From positions 1,054,001-1,118,000 of the forward strand of contig JANCIK010000008.1 in NCBI GenBank assembly GCA_028532985.1: 64,000 nt of DNA. The letters run 5' to 3'. Below are positions 23,061 through 33,345 of this stretch, piece by piece. The DNA comes from Stropharia rugosoannulata (Eukaryota > Basidiomycota > Agaricomycetes > Agaricales > Strophariaceae). The first letter of the stretch is position 1; each line of letters starts with the position of its first letter. A program made the translations under genes and the position numbers. Below the pieces are notes generated by a model. That model did no database searches. It saw only the letters and a list, made by a program, of their open reading frames with translations, and was not told the origin of the DNA.

Positions 23061-25449
23061 TTTAGGAAAGTGCGATCAGATCATCAATTGATGGGGCCTT
23101 TAACTACTTTAGGATGTCATGAGATGTCCTGGCATGCCCTGGCATGCTTTGAATTTCCATGCAACGTGGGGAAATAAAGCCAGCTTGAATGACTTTTCCC
23201 ACCTTCATTGTTGATTTTCAAACATTAAAATTATACACATTATGTGGGTGACATGCCCATTTAAGTACTTCAAATAGTGCGATAATTTGATTATGTAAGC
23301 CTATCCAATATCGCACTAAGTCAACTAAGTCCTCTAAGTTCACTTGCACTTCACTCTTGTCTTCCCCACCCCCCTCACCCAACTTTACTTGTATGCTTGG
23401 GCTTCACTCAGGCAGTTTTGATGGCTGCTACCTTGTTGGATCCTGACCTGGGCTTAGGGCAGACAAGGATGGATCATGGAATGGGCCTGTTCCAATAGAG
23501 ATTGCTGTATATCGTCGGAACGGTGAACCGCATTATAAAGCGGTTTTTTGGTACGTTTTTAGCTCGTCTATACGTTTCTAACGCACCCAAGAACACTCCA
23601 AACGAACCAGTATTCGACGTGAAAACTTAACACCATCTGGAGACCCCTATTGGTACAGTTCACCATTTCCCTTCTCATCCGTTTATTCAGAGCCTTCGGT
23701 CGCCCCAGATTCAGAATGTGGGCAATTATGCGATTCTAACGAGCTCAATACCAATGGATTTGGTCGCCTGGAAGGCGAGAACCGGCTATGTTACCCTCCT
23801 TCCCCCAATTTCCGATGTTTTATCGATTTTAAAGGTATGTGTTGGATTTATTGCGTCGTTCTTTTCACATATGAGCTCCTGAAGATTAGGGGATTCCATA
23901 GAGTGCTTGAACGTTCGATTCCGACGCCTGGAAGCCATACAACTGTGATGTGCTCCTCCTGCCCCTGGACTGCCTCTGCTTGTAAGTGCCATAACTCCGG
24001 ATCCTGTCCACCTTCACTCCTAATTCCTTTTGCACCTTCAAGACCATCTTAGTCCTCTGCCAAACGTCTCCAAGATCATGCCAATTCATCCTGTACTTGC
24101 CAAGTACCATCTTATAGGTGTCAAGTCCCCCTAGGACACATTTTCCCTCATATATCTGTCAATACCCGGCCAAACAGTATGATCTTTGCATTTCCTGGTT
24201 CGTCTCATTAATACCTATCGAACAGTACCATTAATTGCGCGATTTGACAAGCTTGAGGGCGATCTCACTCTGTGTGTCCTCCTACCCCTAGGTGGGACAA
24301 ATTAATTCATAGGTGCGCTTCTAGATATCCTGAGTGTCTCAAACTTTGGGAAAACTTACTCAACTACATAAGGTACCCTCTCCTGTGACGGATTAATTTT
24401 TAGGGCCACCAAGCGTCCTTCATCTCAAGTTGCTAGTCAACTTCGGAGTTTTGGAGTATTTCTTTGATTCTGACATAGGTTCGTCTCCAATCTCCTTAAT
24501 TCTTTCTATGATGTACTCACCTTGATTGTAGCTTTCCAACGAGCCCTTAAACGCTATATATCGTCGCTTGGAATCCAAAAATCCGCCATGTGCTCCTCCT
24601 CCCCCTCCCTCCTCCAGGTAAAGTACTTCATATCTTGGGTTCCAGTTCGTATTTTTGGCTAATTCTTTTTGGAGTCTTTTACTATAGATATGTATCGACT
24701 AATCGACCAGTTTACGGCGTCCGATACGCCCTCAATATCCGATGTCCCTATTGACCATATGACTACTATTGCAGAGTTGAATATCATCTCCTTCCTTCAA
24801 TTTTCAACAAAGGCTTTCGCAACTTGGCATGTTTATTCACCATTTATGTGGGGTTTGAACGCGTTCCTTACACAAATTTTGAGACTCCTGGATGCCTGTG
24901 AGTAGCCATGTCCTCCTCCATCTCCCTGTCTTGGACTAATTTTGCTCTAAGTCAAGAACAACTTCTTCAATTGCATTGCGGTTTTTTTGAGCTTATTTGC
25001 GTTAATTCAGGCTTTCTAACGAGCCCCTGAACGCGTTATTCCGTGCAGAATTACCATCTTCATAAGCGCCCTATCACTGTGTTGTATTATATGTATCTAC
25101 ATGAATACTGTATTATCTAGTGTAGTTAGAGTCAATATATAACTTGTTTTTTATAAGAAGTTTGAATAGTACTTGTTAAATGGCATTATATATAAACATC
25201 TTTGAATGATACAAGGCCCATCTGGTGGATCCTAGGATGCCTTGAGCTGCCCTGGATTGCCTTGGGAAAGTTGTACCTGGTTGTTTGCAGAGGGACCTTG
25301 CCCTGAGTGCACCTAAGGGCCCTGGCTGCTTTGCATGCCCTGGCTGCCTTAGGATCTCTAAGGCTGTGCCAGGGAGATACAAAGCCCCTGGGGACAAAAG
25401 TCATTTTCCTGATGGAAGAGGGCGGACAAGATGACGATAAATTCATGGA
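23061..25449. repeat. Degenerate repeat modules, no gene
   Basis: Three loosely spaced modules share the words ATGTGCTCCTCCT (23949, 24590 and, as ATGTCCTCCTCCAT, 24908) and TTTC(C/T)AACGAGCCC(T/C)T(A/G)AACGC (24534 and 25013, with a weaker form near 23572). Spacing is irregular. There is no credible gene. At 25210-25400 a CCTTGGG/GCCCTGGCTGCC-rich block follows, with no protein signal. Confidence 0.4.
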
Positions 25450-25810
25450 ACCGGCCCCAGAACAATGCTTCGTGGTCCGGGAGCATCCGGGAGCGTCCGG
25501 GAGCGGATCTAGCAGACGTTGAACGGGCGAGGAAGGTCGAGCTGTTTCCGTTTAGTCAAGGGGGTGATGGTGTGAGAAAAGGGATGCCGGGACAGAGTGG
25601 TTACACTAAGCGTAGGGACTGCAAATAGCGGGGACTGCAGTCGTCACTGGTTCATCCAGTATCGGGCAGACTGTCACCTGAGAACCATCACGTCCATGCA
25701 CTGAGAAATACAAGGGCTCAGAGCACCAAACAAGAGATGAGGACACACACCCAATACAAATCATTATAAAGGGATATGACACTACTCAGAGCGGTTCAGT
25801 AATAAGTAGG
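25450..25810 (-). repeat. Inverted copy of 10075-10410
   Basis: See the partner at 10075. In this copy the segment lies directly beside the large right arm; in the left copy the two are 1.7 kb apart, so the order of blocks has been rearranged. Confidence 0.7.
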
Positions 25811-25889
25811 CTCATGATCGTCCGCGCCAACCACTGCGGTCAGCAGCTCAAACACCCGCCTGCCGAGGCCGAAGCCGACGCTAGCACAT

Positions 25890-28800
25890 CCACACACAGA
25901 CCAAATAGAGTTCCAGCTTCTAAATTTAAATTACAAGTGGGTTTCGTGGACATGTCCGAGTGACTTCAGCGCCGCAACATAGAAATTGGATCTTACGAAC
26001 GAGGACAATTAACAGTCTCGTAGTCTTTTCAAGTGATACATGTACAATCCCAACCCATATGAGTACCTTGATACTTCTATAGCGATTATTACACCGTGCA
26101 AGGAGACTACACAAGCTGACCCAGAGGACGATGAACCAAACTTAGAGGAAGGAAATTTAACAGATGATGGTGGAGTAGAGGTATCAGAAGATCTCGGTAC
26201 CGGAGAAGAGGTTAACTAGGCCCAGAACTACATTTCACCAATTTACATGCAGCTGACATACATATGTTTGGATGATGTCACACGCGAGATTTATGTGTCC
26301 AGTCTTCAAGAACATAAAATAATGACTTTGAGAGCCGTTCTAGAGGTTCCCTTAGCCTGTGCAATGGGGCCCGCATGCAGGCAAGGATATTGTTTATCTA
26401 AGTCAGTTTCAGGAATATTGAGGTAATATCCCTCCTGCACTACCCATTTTAATTATATGTAACAACCCATCACAGCCATTCATAGACATGAAGGACCTCC
26501 GTGCCCAACCATCATTTGTACACTTAACTCTAATCGGCCCGCACCCACCACCCAGTCCTCAATACATACTGCACATCGCGCCTCAGCCATACCCAATAAC
26601 TGCGGTACCACGGCGTCTGCCTTCATTCCACTCACCTGCGGCTTGAGTATTGCGACTGCGACACCTTCCCGAGTGCACTGCGGTGTTGCTTTCCTGGCCT
26701 ATCACACCAAGACCAGAACAAAGCATGCCCGTAGTAAGGAAGGTCCGAGAGCGACGACATTAGGCATCCCAATTCCAACTTCCGATGTCGCTGCGCACTG
26801 CGTCCTAGAGGACTCTGTTGAAGGTGCACGGACTCAGCGACCCGTGTCGACAATTGAAGATGAAGTGGGGATAGCGACGCTAGATGGCAAGAGCCAACAC
26901 AATAGGCGGTGGTAAAGAGGACCACGGAGGCATCGTGACCTGTAAATGAGAAGGGGATGACGCGGCTAGAAGGGGACGAAGTGCCGCAGAAAAATGCATA
27001 TGCAGCCCCGCGATGTGAGGTGAACGGAGCGAGTGTATGTACGGGTTTCAACTCATAGTGCACGTGGAATTGTGAGCAGTAGTGGACCACAAGCCATGAA
27101 GCAAGAAGGGACACATGACTCGGTGGTTGCATAAGTAACTTGTAGAGCTAACTTGTGCCATACATAAGTTAGCTGGTGGTAACTTATGGCAGAGCAAGTT
27201 AAAATATCCTAAGTTAGCAAGTGAACTATATAAGTTACTTATTAACTTGTTTGTCGCTTACTCCTAAGCAAGTTAGCTTGGCACAGCTAACTTGTAGGTG
27301 TGCAAGTTAAACTCCAACATCTAACTTACTGGTCTTAATACACCCATCAATGCCTGCAACCCACCAAAAGAGATCCATGCATCTCACGGCCATGATATCC
27401 ACAATCCCGCAACAATGGCCATGCATTCTACTTGTAAATCAAGGGGATGCGCTCTACCTGCGGACTATTTCTTCAACACATCTGCTATTAGTATCCCAAG
27501 AGCCTCTTCACCCTAAGTAATGTGCAGTAGCGACGAGGCAAGGAGCATACTCATGCATGTTTCGAGAGAAAGAGTCACCAAAATTGAGTCACATCTCAGA
27601 TGTATCTCCTGCATGCATTCATCTGCACAGCAGGAAATGAGATGATGCTGTGTATGATTGATCCGGTTCAAACACCGTAGAAGATAAAGTGATCCGTACT
27701 GGAGTAATAATCAGAAGAAGTAAGGGATTGCAGCTATAAGTTAATAGCACACGAAAAATGTCTCACTTACCCCTACACATTACAAGTTGGCGCCTCGCAT
27801 CTAGAATCTAATGTTACACTCTACTACTACTAATAACAACCAACTTACCCATTCTACATGAATATTAATATTTACATTGAAATCGAGATATAGGTTATGT
27901 AAATAGATTGTACAAGGTATATAATAATTCGAACACTTGCTCAGAGTAATCACTGATCATCCATCACCAGTCTACTATACAGCATTGTGCATTGTGTCGT
28001 TGTGCACGGACAGCATGCACACGGTCGGAAATTTCACACCACAAGGCAGGCATCTGGTACAGGCGTCTATCTTCTGCTGCGCAAGTTACAAGTTAACTTG
28101 TGCTTCCGTGGGAATAAGTTCGTACAAGTGAGCCCTGCAGTGGCATCTCGGCTGACATAGACAAATAAGTTAGCAAGTTCGCTTTACAAGTAACTTTTTT
28201 CACCACCCATGACTCCCACAACGTCCGTGGACCGTGGTTACTTCCAGGCCTCTTCTACACGCACAACCTGGCTCTCTCAACGCGTGAATCGATTCTGCTG
28301 GCTGGCTCCAGAGGCTTAGGTGAGCAGGATTAATCAGGGACGAGATTTTACATTGTCGGGGCCAGGGCAAAGGAAAGAGGGGGGGCACAGGAGAAGGGGC
28401 CGTTCCTGGATGTAACCAGATAGGATATATAATGCCTGTGAGAGACGGGGAACGAGGGATGGTGTTAAACAGCGCAGATGACCCCGCGGGGAGCGGTGAG
28501 AGGCACGGGGTGGAGCAAAGGCATGTATGTGCGTTTCTGGTCAATAGCGTGAACGGGAGCGCGATATTCAGTCGAGGCGTGAACGCAGGCGAGTTGGAGG
28601 TGTGTAGGGGCGCGAAGTACGGTGTGGGATGTGTGCGGGTTCACGTTTAACATTCAACATTAATTATATGCGCACTGGCTCGTCGGATGATTTCCGGGAC
28701 TGAATAAGTGCCCAGCCCAGCCGTGATGGATGATGGATATACATGCGATAAACGTCCGATGGGCGACAGGGAGCACAGCCAGCGTGAATGACTGCAGTGG

Positions 28801-29840
28801 AGGAAAGAAGAGCTGGAATTGGTCAGTAGGGAGCCGGGATTGGGAAGATGTAGAGGAAAGGAATGTATGGGGATAAAATGGGATGGCTCGACAGTTCGCG
28901 GAATAGGACAGTTGGGCAGGCGGAGGGGCGGGGCAATGAGACGCAGATGCAGACGCGATGGGCCAGGCACGAGGGGGGCAGAAACGGGACATCCACGCAT
29001 ATGGGCATAGGTTTTTCTGTGTGCGGAGAGGCGGGGCAATGAGACACAGATGCAGACGCAGTGAGCCATTGAGGGATACATTTGATATGCAAGGCGCGAA
29101 GGGGGAAGAAACAGGACATCCACGCATATAGTAAGGCTTCCATGGCATATATGTGGTAGGGCGTCGTGTGCGAGCCGGCCTGGTGGACGTTGGGATATTC
29201 AGGCATTCAACCGTTTGGGATAGGAATGCATAGGCACAGGGACCAATATTAGGACGATTAGCCGACCATTCACAGAGCGGCGCAAGCATTGCGCAGACAT
29301 TCTCGCAGGTAGTGAAGCTTTGAAGGGCAGATGCGCTCAAGCCAGTGCTGAACAAGACAAGCGGGTTGACGCATATCGTAGGGCCACGAGGGGGAAAGTG
29401 CATGAAATTGTCAATGCTTAGACCGCCCTCGCTTGCCGGCCAGTGATTGGAGTGGGTGAGCGACTAATAACGTGTCAGCAGAGTTGTACCCTCCATCCGC
29501 ATCCCGGAACTCTGCGCCCAGCGATTCACGGGGCGCGTGGTCACTACTGAGTGTGAACATCGGTTGTGTGCATGTATGCACAAGTGAGTAGTTCAGTGGG
29601 GAGCAAGAGAGAGCAGGTCGAGTACGAGGGTGCGAGAGCGAGTGAGAACGTCGGCCGGGGACCAGAGACTGCAGGGGACGAGAATGATGCATGATACATG
29701 CAATATTCCGGAGCGGGAGGGACGGGGGTGGGTGCTGATCCCCACTGCCGATCAGTGTATTATTGTTATACCTTGAGGCTCGGGCGTACGCAGTAGGCGC
29801 GCGGTGGTGGGGTGTAGAGCGTGAGTAAAGGCGGACAGCC
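25890..29840 (-). repeat. Right arm of the large imperfect inverted repeat
   Basis: Reverse-complement match of 12110-12510 plus 14215-16545, in order, interrupted by the hAT-like insertion at 27121-28207. Around 28980-29120 a roughly 120-bp block is duplicated within the arm (GGGGCAATGAGACGCAGATG and GGGGCAATGAGACACAGATG). The arm is cut at 29840 by a copia-type LTR that starts with TGTTGGAG. No coding potential is shared with the left arm. Confidence 0.75.
27121..28207. mobile_element. hAT-like non-autonomous DNA transposon
   Basis: A 1,087-bp insertion with imperfect terminal inverted repeats. The left end reads CGGTGGTTGCATAAG then TAACTTGTAGAGC. The right end, reverse-complemented, reads GGTGGTGAAAAAAG then TTACTTGTAAAGC. 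It is flanked by CATGACT on both sides (27114-27120 and 28208-28214). The left arm of the large inverted repeat, near 15340, shows the uninterrupted site (CATGACTCCCACAAC, inverted), so the insertion is directly demonstrated. Both subterminal regions are packed with AACTTG/CAAGTT and AAGTTAGC words, the pattern expected of transposase binding sites. No transposase frame is present, so it must have moved in trans. The hAT assignment is inferred from the subterminal repeats; the 7-bp duplication is one short of the usual 8. Confidence 0.75.
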
Positions 29841-30047
29841 TGTTGGAGTAGGTGCTCGAATATTCAGCACCTCAAGTCATAATTACTTTGACTTACTCAT
29901 CTGACTTACAAATACAATTAGTCATATACCTTTCATTCTACATGAGTACATTGTAGATAGTTCTCGAAGTATGTACACTACATATATAAGGGAGCTCGTA
30001 GAGCCTCCATAAATTAATTCTATTCTATCTTTTATACACTGCGCTCA
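29841..30047 (+). mobile_element. Ty1/copia-type LTR (207 bp), remnant
   Basis: Starts TGTTGG, ends GCGCTCA (TG...CA) and is followed three bases later by a copia-style primer binding site. It contains a TATATAAG promoter-like word near 29990 as expected of an LTR. Only about 80 bp of the internal leader remain before DIRS-type sequence begins; no partner LTR was found in the window. Confidence 0.65.
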
Positions 30048-30050
30048 ATA

Positions 30051-30062
30051 GGTTATGAGCCC
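30051..30062 (+). other. Primer binding site matching the Met-tRNA anticodon stem-loop
   Basis: GGTTATGAGCCC is the complement of GGGCTCATAACC, the anticodon arm of initiator methionine tRNA (CAT anticodon). Priming from inside the tRNA rather than its 3' end is established for Drosophila copia and yeast Ty5. This supports the copia assignment of the LTR. Confidence 0.6.
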
Positions 30063-30368
30063 CGGCACCCGTAACTAAATCAAACATCAAATCTCTTACT
30101 CTATATTTACTCTCATCTATATATAACTACTCGACGTGATGGCGGACGAGTGTATTCTCGTCGTAGAGAGGCACGAGCGGAGAATAGAATTGTATCTTTG
30201 CGTGAGCGTGGTGTGACATGTGTGACTCACTTCCTTTCGAGCTCACAACCACCACGCGCGACGAGCGGCAGCTGTCAGCCTCGCAAAGACGGCTCTCGTA
30301 ATCTACACGTAGATTCCTTTTTCTCAAAGACCTCGTAAAGCCAATATCATTCAGTACCTTCATAACCG

Positions 30369-30577
30369 ATGGCGGAAAGAATTGAGCAGAACCCGACATT
30401 TGAAGTGCAACCTGATCACGCAGGACCACACTATCAGGCTCTGCGCACTTTACTGATGAATACGGGCTTAACAAACGAGCAAGCAATACAACAGCTGAAT
30501 GAAACCTGGAACCTCTCGCATGAAGAACACTTACAGGCCTGGAATCTACAAGTAGCAGCTGACCAGGCCGCATTGGA

Positions 30578-30609
<32 letters not shown>

Positions 30610-31313
30610 AGCAGCAGCAACAACAACCAGACCCAGAGCAGCCCCAACAGGGAGGACAGATCCATAACATAGTGGACCAACCAGACCCGCCTCAGGGGCC
30701 TACCGAGAGCAAAAGGAAGCGCTTCAAGATGGCAGATTTCAACGAAAACTCTGTGGTGGGCGATTACATTGCGCCGCGACCTTCAGCATACGCACTAAAA
30801 CGACTGGAAGAAGGTGATTATGTCGAACTCTGGTACTTCACACAGGAAGGATGTGCCGATGCCGCTCAGAATCAGCGAACCCAAGCAGAAGAAAGCTTCG
30901 GGTTGGCAAGGATAGAAGATATGGTATCTCTGCGGCCACTAACAGCAATTAAAGCCTCGAAGCACGTTATTCAGGACATTGCCTTATCATGGCAACAGAT
31001 CTCAATTGCTAAAACTGTTCTAATACAAGAGATAACGAAACTTGAGTGGCCAGCGAAAGCAATTCAAGCTCTGGCGCAGTTCTTCATGAACTTAGACGTT
31101 CACCCATACAGACAACGTGAATTTGGGGAAGACACTCTCATAGTCTATCAATCCCGAGTGCAGCATAATTGGCACGACAGTTTAAAGCTTTCAGACAACA
31201 AGGGTTTTAACATTGCCCTCATGAACGAAAATCTGCTGCAGTTGATACACAGAGAAATAATGGACAGAGCACAACTAGACTCTATTAACGAGGTCAGTAA
31301 TTACCCAACTTAA
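30369..31313 (+). pseudogene. DIRS ORF1 (gag-like), 5' part
   Basis: 314 codons from ATG to a TAA just before the Tc1 insertion. It has a run of 16 glutamines (CAG/CAA, 30580-30627), a basic KRKRF segment and an alpha-helical region around EEGDYVELWYFTQEGC and LSWQQISIAKTVL that resembles ORF1 of fungal DIRS elements. The part with basic residues and the cysteine/histidine knuckle lies beyond the Tc1 element (32871-33251), so ORF1 is split. Presumed role: nucleic-acid binding and particle formation for the element. Open but no longer complete. Confidence 0.65.
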
Positions 31314-31324
31314 TTGTATCGTTA

Positions 31325-32649
31325 CTCGTGCCTGAGAAAAGTGATCGCGATTATGTAATCATGCCTGCTTCTCCTCCTCGCTGTCGCAAACCAAATGGCT
31401 TATAACATCGGAAGTAGACTATGTATAATTACAAAAACTTGTATATAGGTAGATAAACAAAATAACTAAATACTTGAAAAGTTAGAAACGAGTATGACCA
31501 CCTTTAGCCTGTAAAATAGCATCTACTCTATCAGGCATACTAAAAATGTACTTGTTAATGTCGGCAACATCTAGCATGTCCCAGGCAGCACATACTGCTG
31601 ATTTAAGTGCATCAGCAGTAGCAGGAGGATGTGGGAGAGCTCGGATAATTTTCTTGAGTTCATGCCAAACTGGCTCGATGGGTGAAAGATCCGGAGAGTT
31701 GGGGGGATGAAATAGTAGTGAAATGTTGTGCTCGGAGAACCACTTCTTCGCAGATTTGCTTGTATGGCATGGTGCATTGTCCTGCTGAAATTGAACCGAT
31801 CCACGTTCCTGGTTCATCTCCGTGTAGAAATTCAATAGAACCCCTTCCAACACCTGTTCGCAATATCTTTTTGTGTTCATTCCTCCTCCTTTCCCACCTG
31901 GATAATCAAGAACAATCAATGGTCCTTTTTTTCCATCCATAATACATCCCCACACCATAACTCGTATGGGTGATTGCTTGAAGGTTGGAACTAAGCACTC
32001 ATCAATATATTCTTCATCTGGGAGGCGCATGATGAAGACGCGGCCTCGAGCATCACCAAGATAAATATAGGCCTCATCTGACCAAATAACTTTTGCCCAC
32101 TGTTGACGTGAATAAGCGCGGTAGAGCCGAGCCCAGGCCATGCGCGCATGTCGATGAAGCTTAGTCAGAAATGGGACCTTTCTGGCTACACGTCGGTGGT
32201 AGCCTGCAGAGTTGAGGACACTTCGGATTGTAAACTCACTGACATTGAGTCCAAGTTGATTTCCAATGTCAGAAAATGGTAAGCGCCGGTTTTTTCGCGC
32301 CGTCCTCACTATGTGATGTTTATCGACATCAGTGAGCTTCGATGGACGACCAGAACATGGCTGATTTTCGGTTGTTCCTGTCGCTTTGTACTTTTTCAAA
32401 ATGCTGCGCGCTGTGCTGTCTTTCAGTCCAAACTGCCGAGCTGCTTCAGCAATGTCTTGACCGCCGAGAACAGCTCCAACAAATAAATTTTTTGTGGCTG
32501 AAGAATGCTGACGTCGTCTAGTTTTCGGTCCAGGCATGAGAAGACAGTTGCCACGTCGAGTGTTGAGGGGCAGTATGAATAAAAGCATCCTTCCATCACC
32601 TCGTTGCCGTCTTGCTTACCTAATCGCGATCACTTTTCTCAGGCACGAG
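31325..32649 (-). mobile_element. Tc1/mariner-family DNA transposon, apparently complete
   Basis: 1,325 bp with perfect 29-bp terminal inverted repeats (31325-31353 and 32621-32649, outer ends CTCGTGCCTGAGAAAAG). It is flanked by TA on both sides (31323-31324 and 32650-32651), the classical Tc1/mariner target duplication. It carries one uninterrupted transposase gene on the minus strand. Perfect ends plus an open transposase suggest recent arrival and possible competence. It is inserted inside ORF1 of the DIRS element. Confidence 0.95.
31482..32588 (-). CDS. Tc1-type transposase (DD34E)
   Basis: Up to 368 aa; the internal Met at 32537 (MPGPKTRRRQ) gives 351 aa, nearer the usual Tc1 length of about 340, and is the more likely start. 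The N-terminal paired-like DNA-binding region has two helix-turn-helix segments (IAEAARQFGLKDSTARSIL; FSDIGNQLGLNVSEFTIRSV). The RNase H-like DDE catalytic domain has its three acids in WSDEAYIYLG, QQDNAPCHTS and SPDLSPIEPVWHELKK. There are 34 residues between the second D and the E, the Tc1 signature. No stops or frameshifts. It cuts and pastes the surrounding element using its 29-bp ends; the nucleus is its site of action. Confidence 0.95.
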   Translation of the reverse strand: MLLFILPLNTRRGNCLLMPGPKTRRRQHSSATKNLFVGAVLGGQDIAEAARQFGLKDSTARSILKKYKATGTTENQPCSGRPSKLTDVDKHHIVRTARKNRRLPFSDIGNQLGLNVSEFTIRSVLNSAGYHRRVARKVPFLTKLHRHARMAWARLYRAYSRQQWAKVIWSDEAYIYLGDARGRVFIMRLPDEEYIDECLVPTFKQSPIRVMVWGCIMDGKKGPLIVLDYPGGKGGGMNTKRYCEQVLEGVLLNFYTEMNQERGSVQFQQDNAPCHTSKSAKKWFSEHNISLLFHPPNSPDLSPIEPVWHELKKIIRALPHPPATADALKSAVCAAWDMLDVADINKYIFSMPDRVDAILQAKGGHTRF

Positions 32650-32717
32650 TACATGACTAACCTGCCTTATATGCACTGACTCTGCATTACCCCTTACACA
32701 ATTCTTGGCACCTAAAT

Positions 32718-32870
32718 GTATATGCATCCTGCTTCATGCTTCGCGTCATATGCATCCCGCTTCATGCTTTGCGTCATATGCTTCACAACAATGCAGCTTC
32801 TCAACAATGCGTCCATTCAACAATGCTTCTCCTCGACAATGCCTCTCTGGCAATGCGTCCATATGCATCC
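32718..32870 (+). repeat. Short tandem repeats inside the DIRS ORF1
   Basis: A 28-bp unit beginning TATGCATCC(T/C)GCTTCATGC occurs twice and starts a third time (32721, 32749, 32777). It is followed by four copies of (C/G)(A/G)(A/G)CAATGC at about 14-16-bp steps. It lies just downstream of the Tc1 insertion in the ORF1 frame. Confidence 0.7.
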
Positions 32871-33251
32871 AAAAACAATATGACATGTCTTCAGCTTAAG
32901 GTAGCATGGGAAAGCGTCTACAACAACAGAGAGGACAGAGTCTTCCGCACACCAAACAGGAGACCTCAACGTGAACCAAGACAATTTAGTGCCAGCGGAA
33001 AGCCAAAAAACTGCTCAAGGTCTCGCTCACCACTGCGGCACAACCAGGCAAATCTATCACCCCAAAAACGCTCTCCTCCTCCATACCGACGATCACCCTC
33101 TCCAATGGCGATTTCACCATCGAAGCCTACCTTTTTTCGTAGCGGCGCAGCCTCGAGAAGCCCCTCAGTCTGCGCCACGTGCCTGGGACGCAATAGCCAC
33201 AATACAGCAGCTTGCAGGGCAACAAAGCTATGGGATGGGAACAAAGCCTGA
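32871..33251 (+). pseudogene. DIRS ORF1, 3' part with zinc knuckle
   Basis: In-frame segment rich in Arg, Ser and Pro (NREDRVFRTPNRRPQREPR; SRSRSPLRHNQ; RRSPSPMAISPSKP) ending with a Cys/His cluster CATCLGRNSHNTAAC (C-X2-C-X5-H-X4-C), then a stop at 33251. This is the nucleic-acid-binding tail of ORF1, separated from the 5' part by the Tc1 element and the tandem repeats. Confidence 0.6.
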
Positions 33252-33345
33252 TGTCATAAAAACGAAGCTGGGAGGCTTGTTGCCCCAAACAGAAGCATGA
33301 TCTGTATGGACTGGAATAGCCCACGAGGTTGCACAGACAGATCCC

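Noticed and set aside
27121..28207. CRISPR-like array suggested by the repeated AACTTG words
   Set aside because: The words are 6-8 bp, in both orientations, irregularly spaced, in a eukaryotic DNA transposon; there are no spacers of constant length.
28660..29403. A 247-codon minus-strand frame in the right repeat arm
   Set aside because: The left arm has the same DNA with the frame broken and no conserved protein signal; composition follows the repeat.
29841..30130. The copia-type LTR as the 5' end of the downstream retroelement
   Set aside because: The downstream element encodes DIRS-type RT and a tyrosine recombinase, which do not use copia LTRs or this primer site; the two are adjacent but different.
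30434..30670. Minus-strand frame with a long cysteine run
   Set aside because: It is only the complement of the CAG/CAA glutamine run in the DIRS ORF1.
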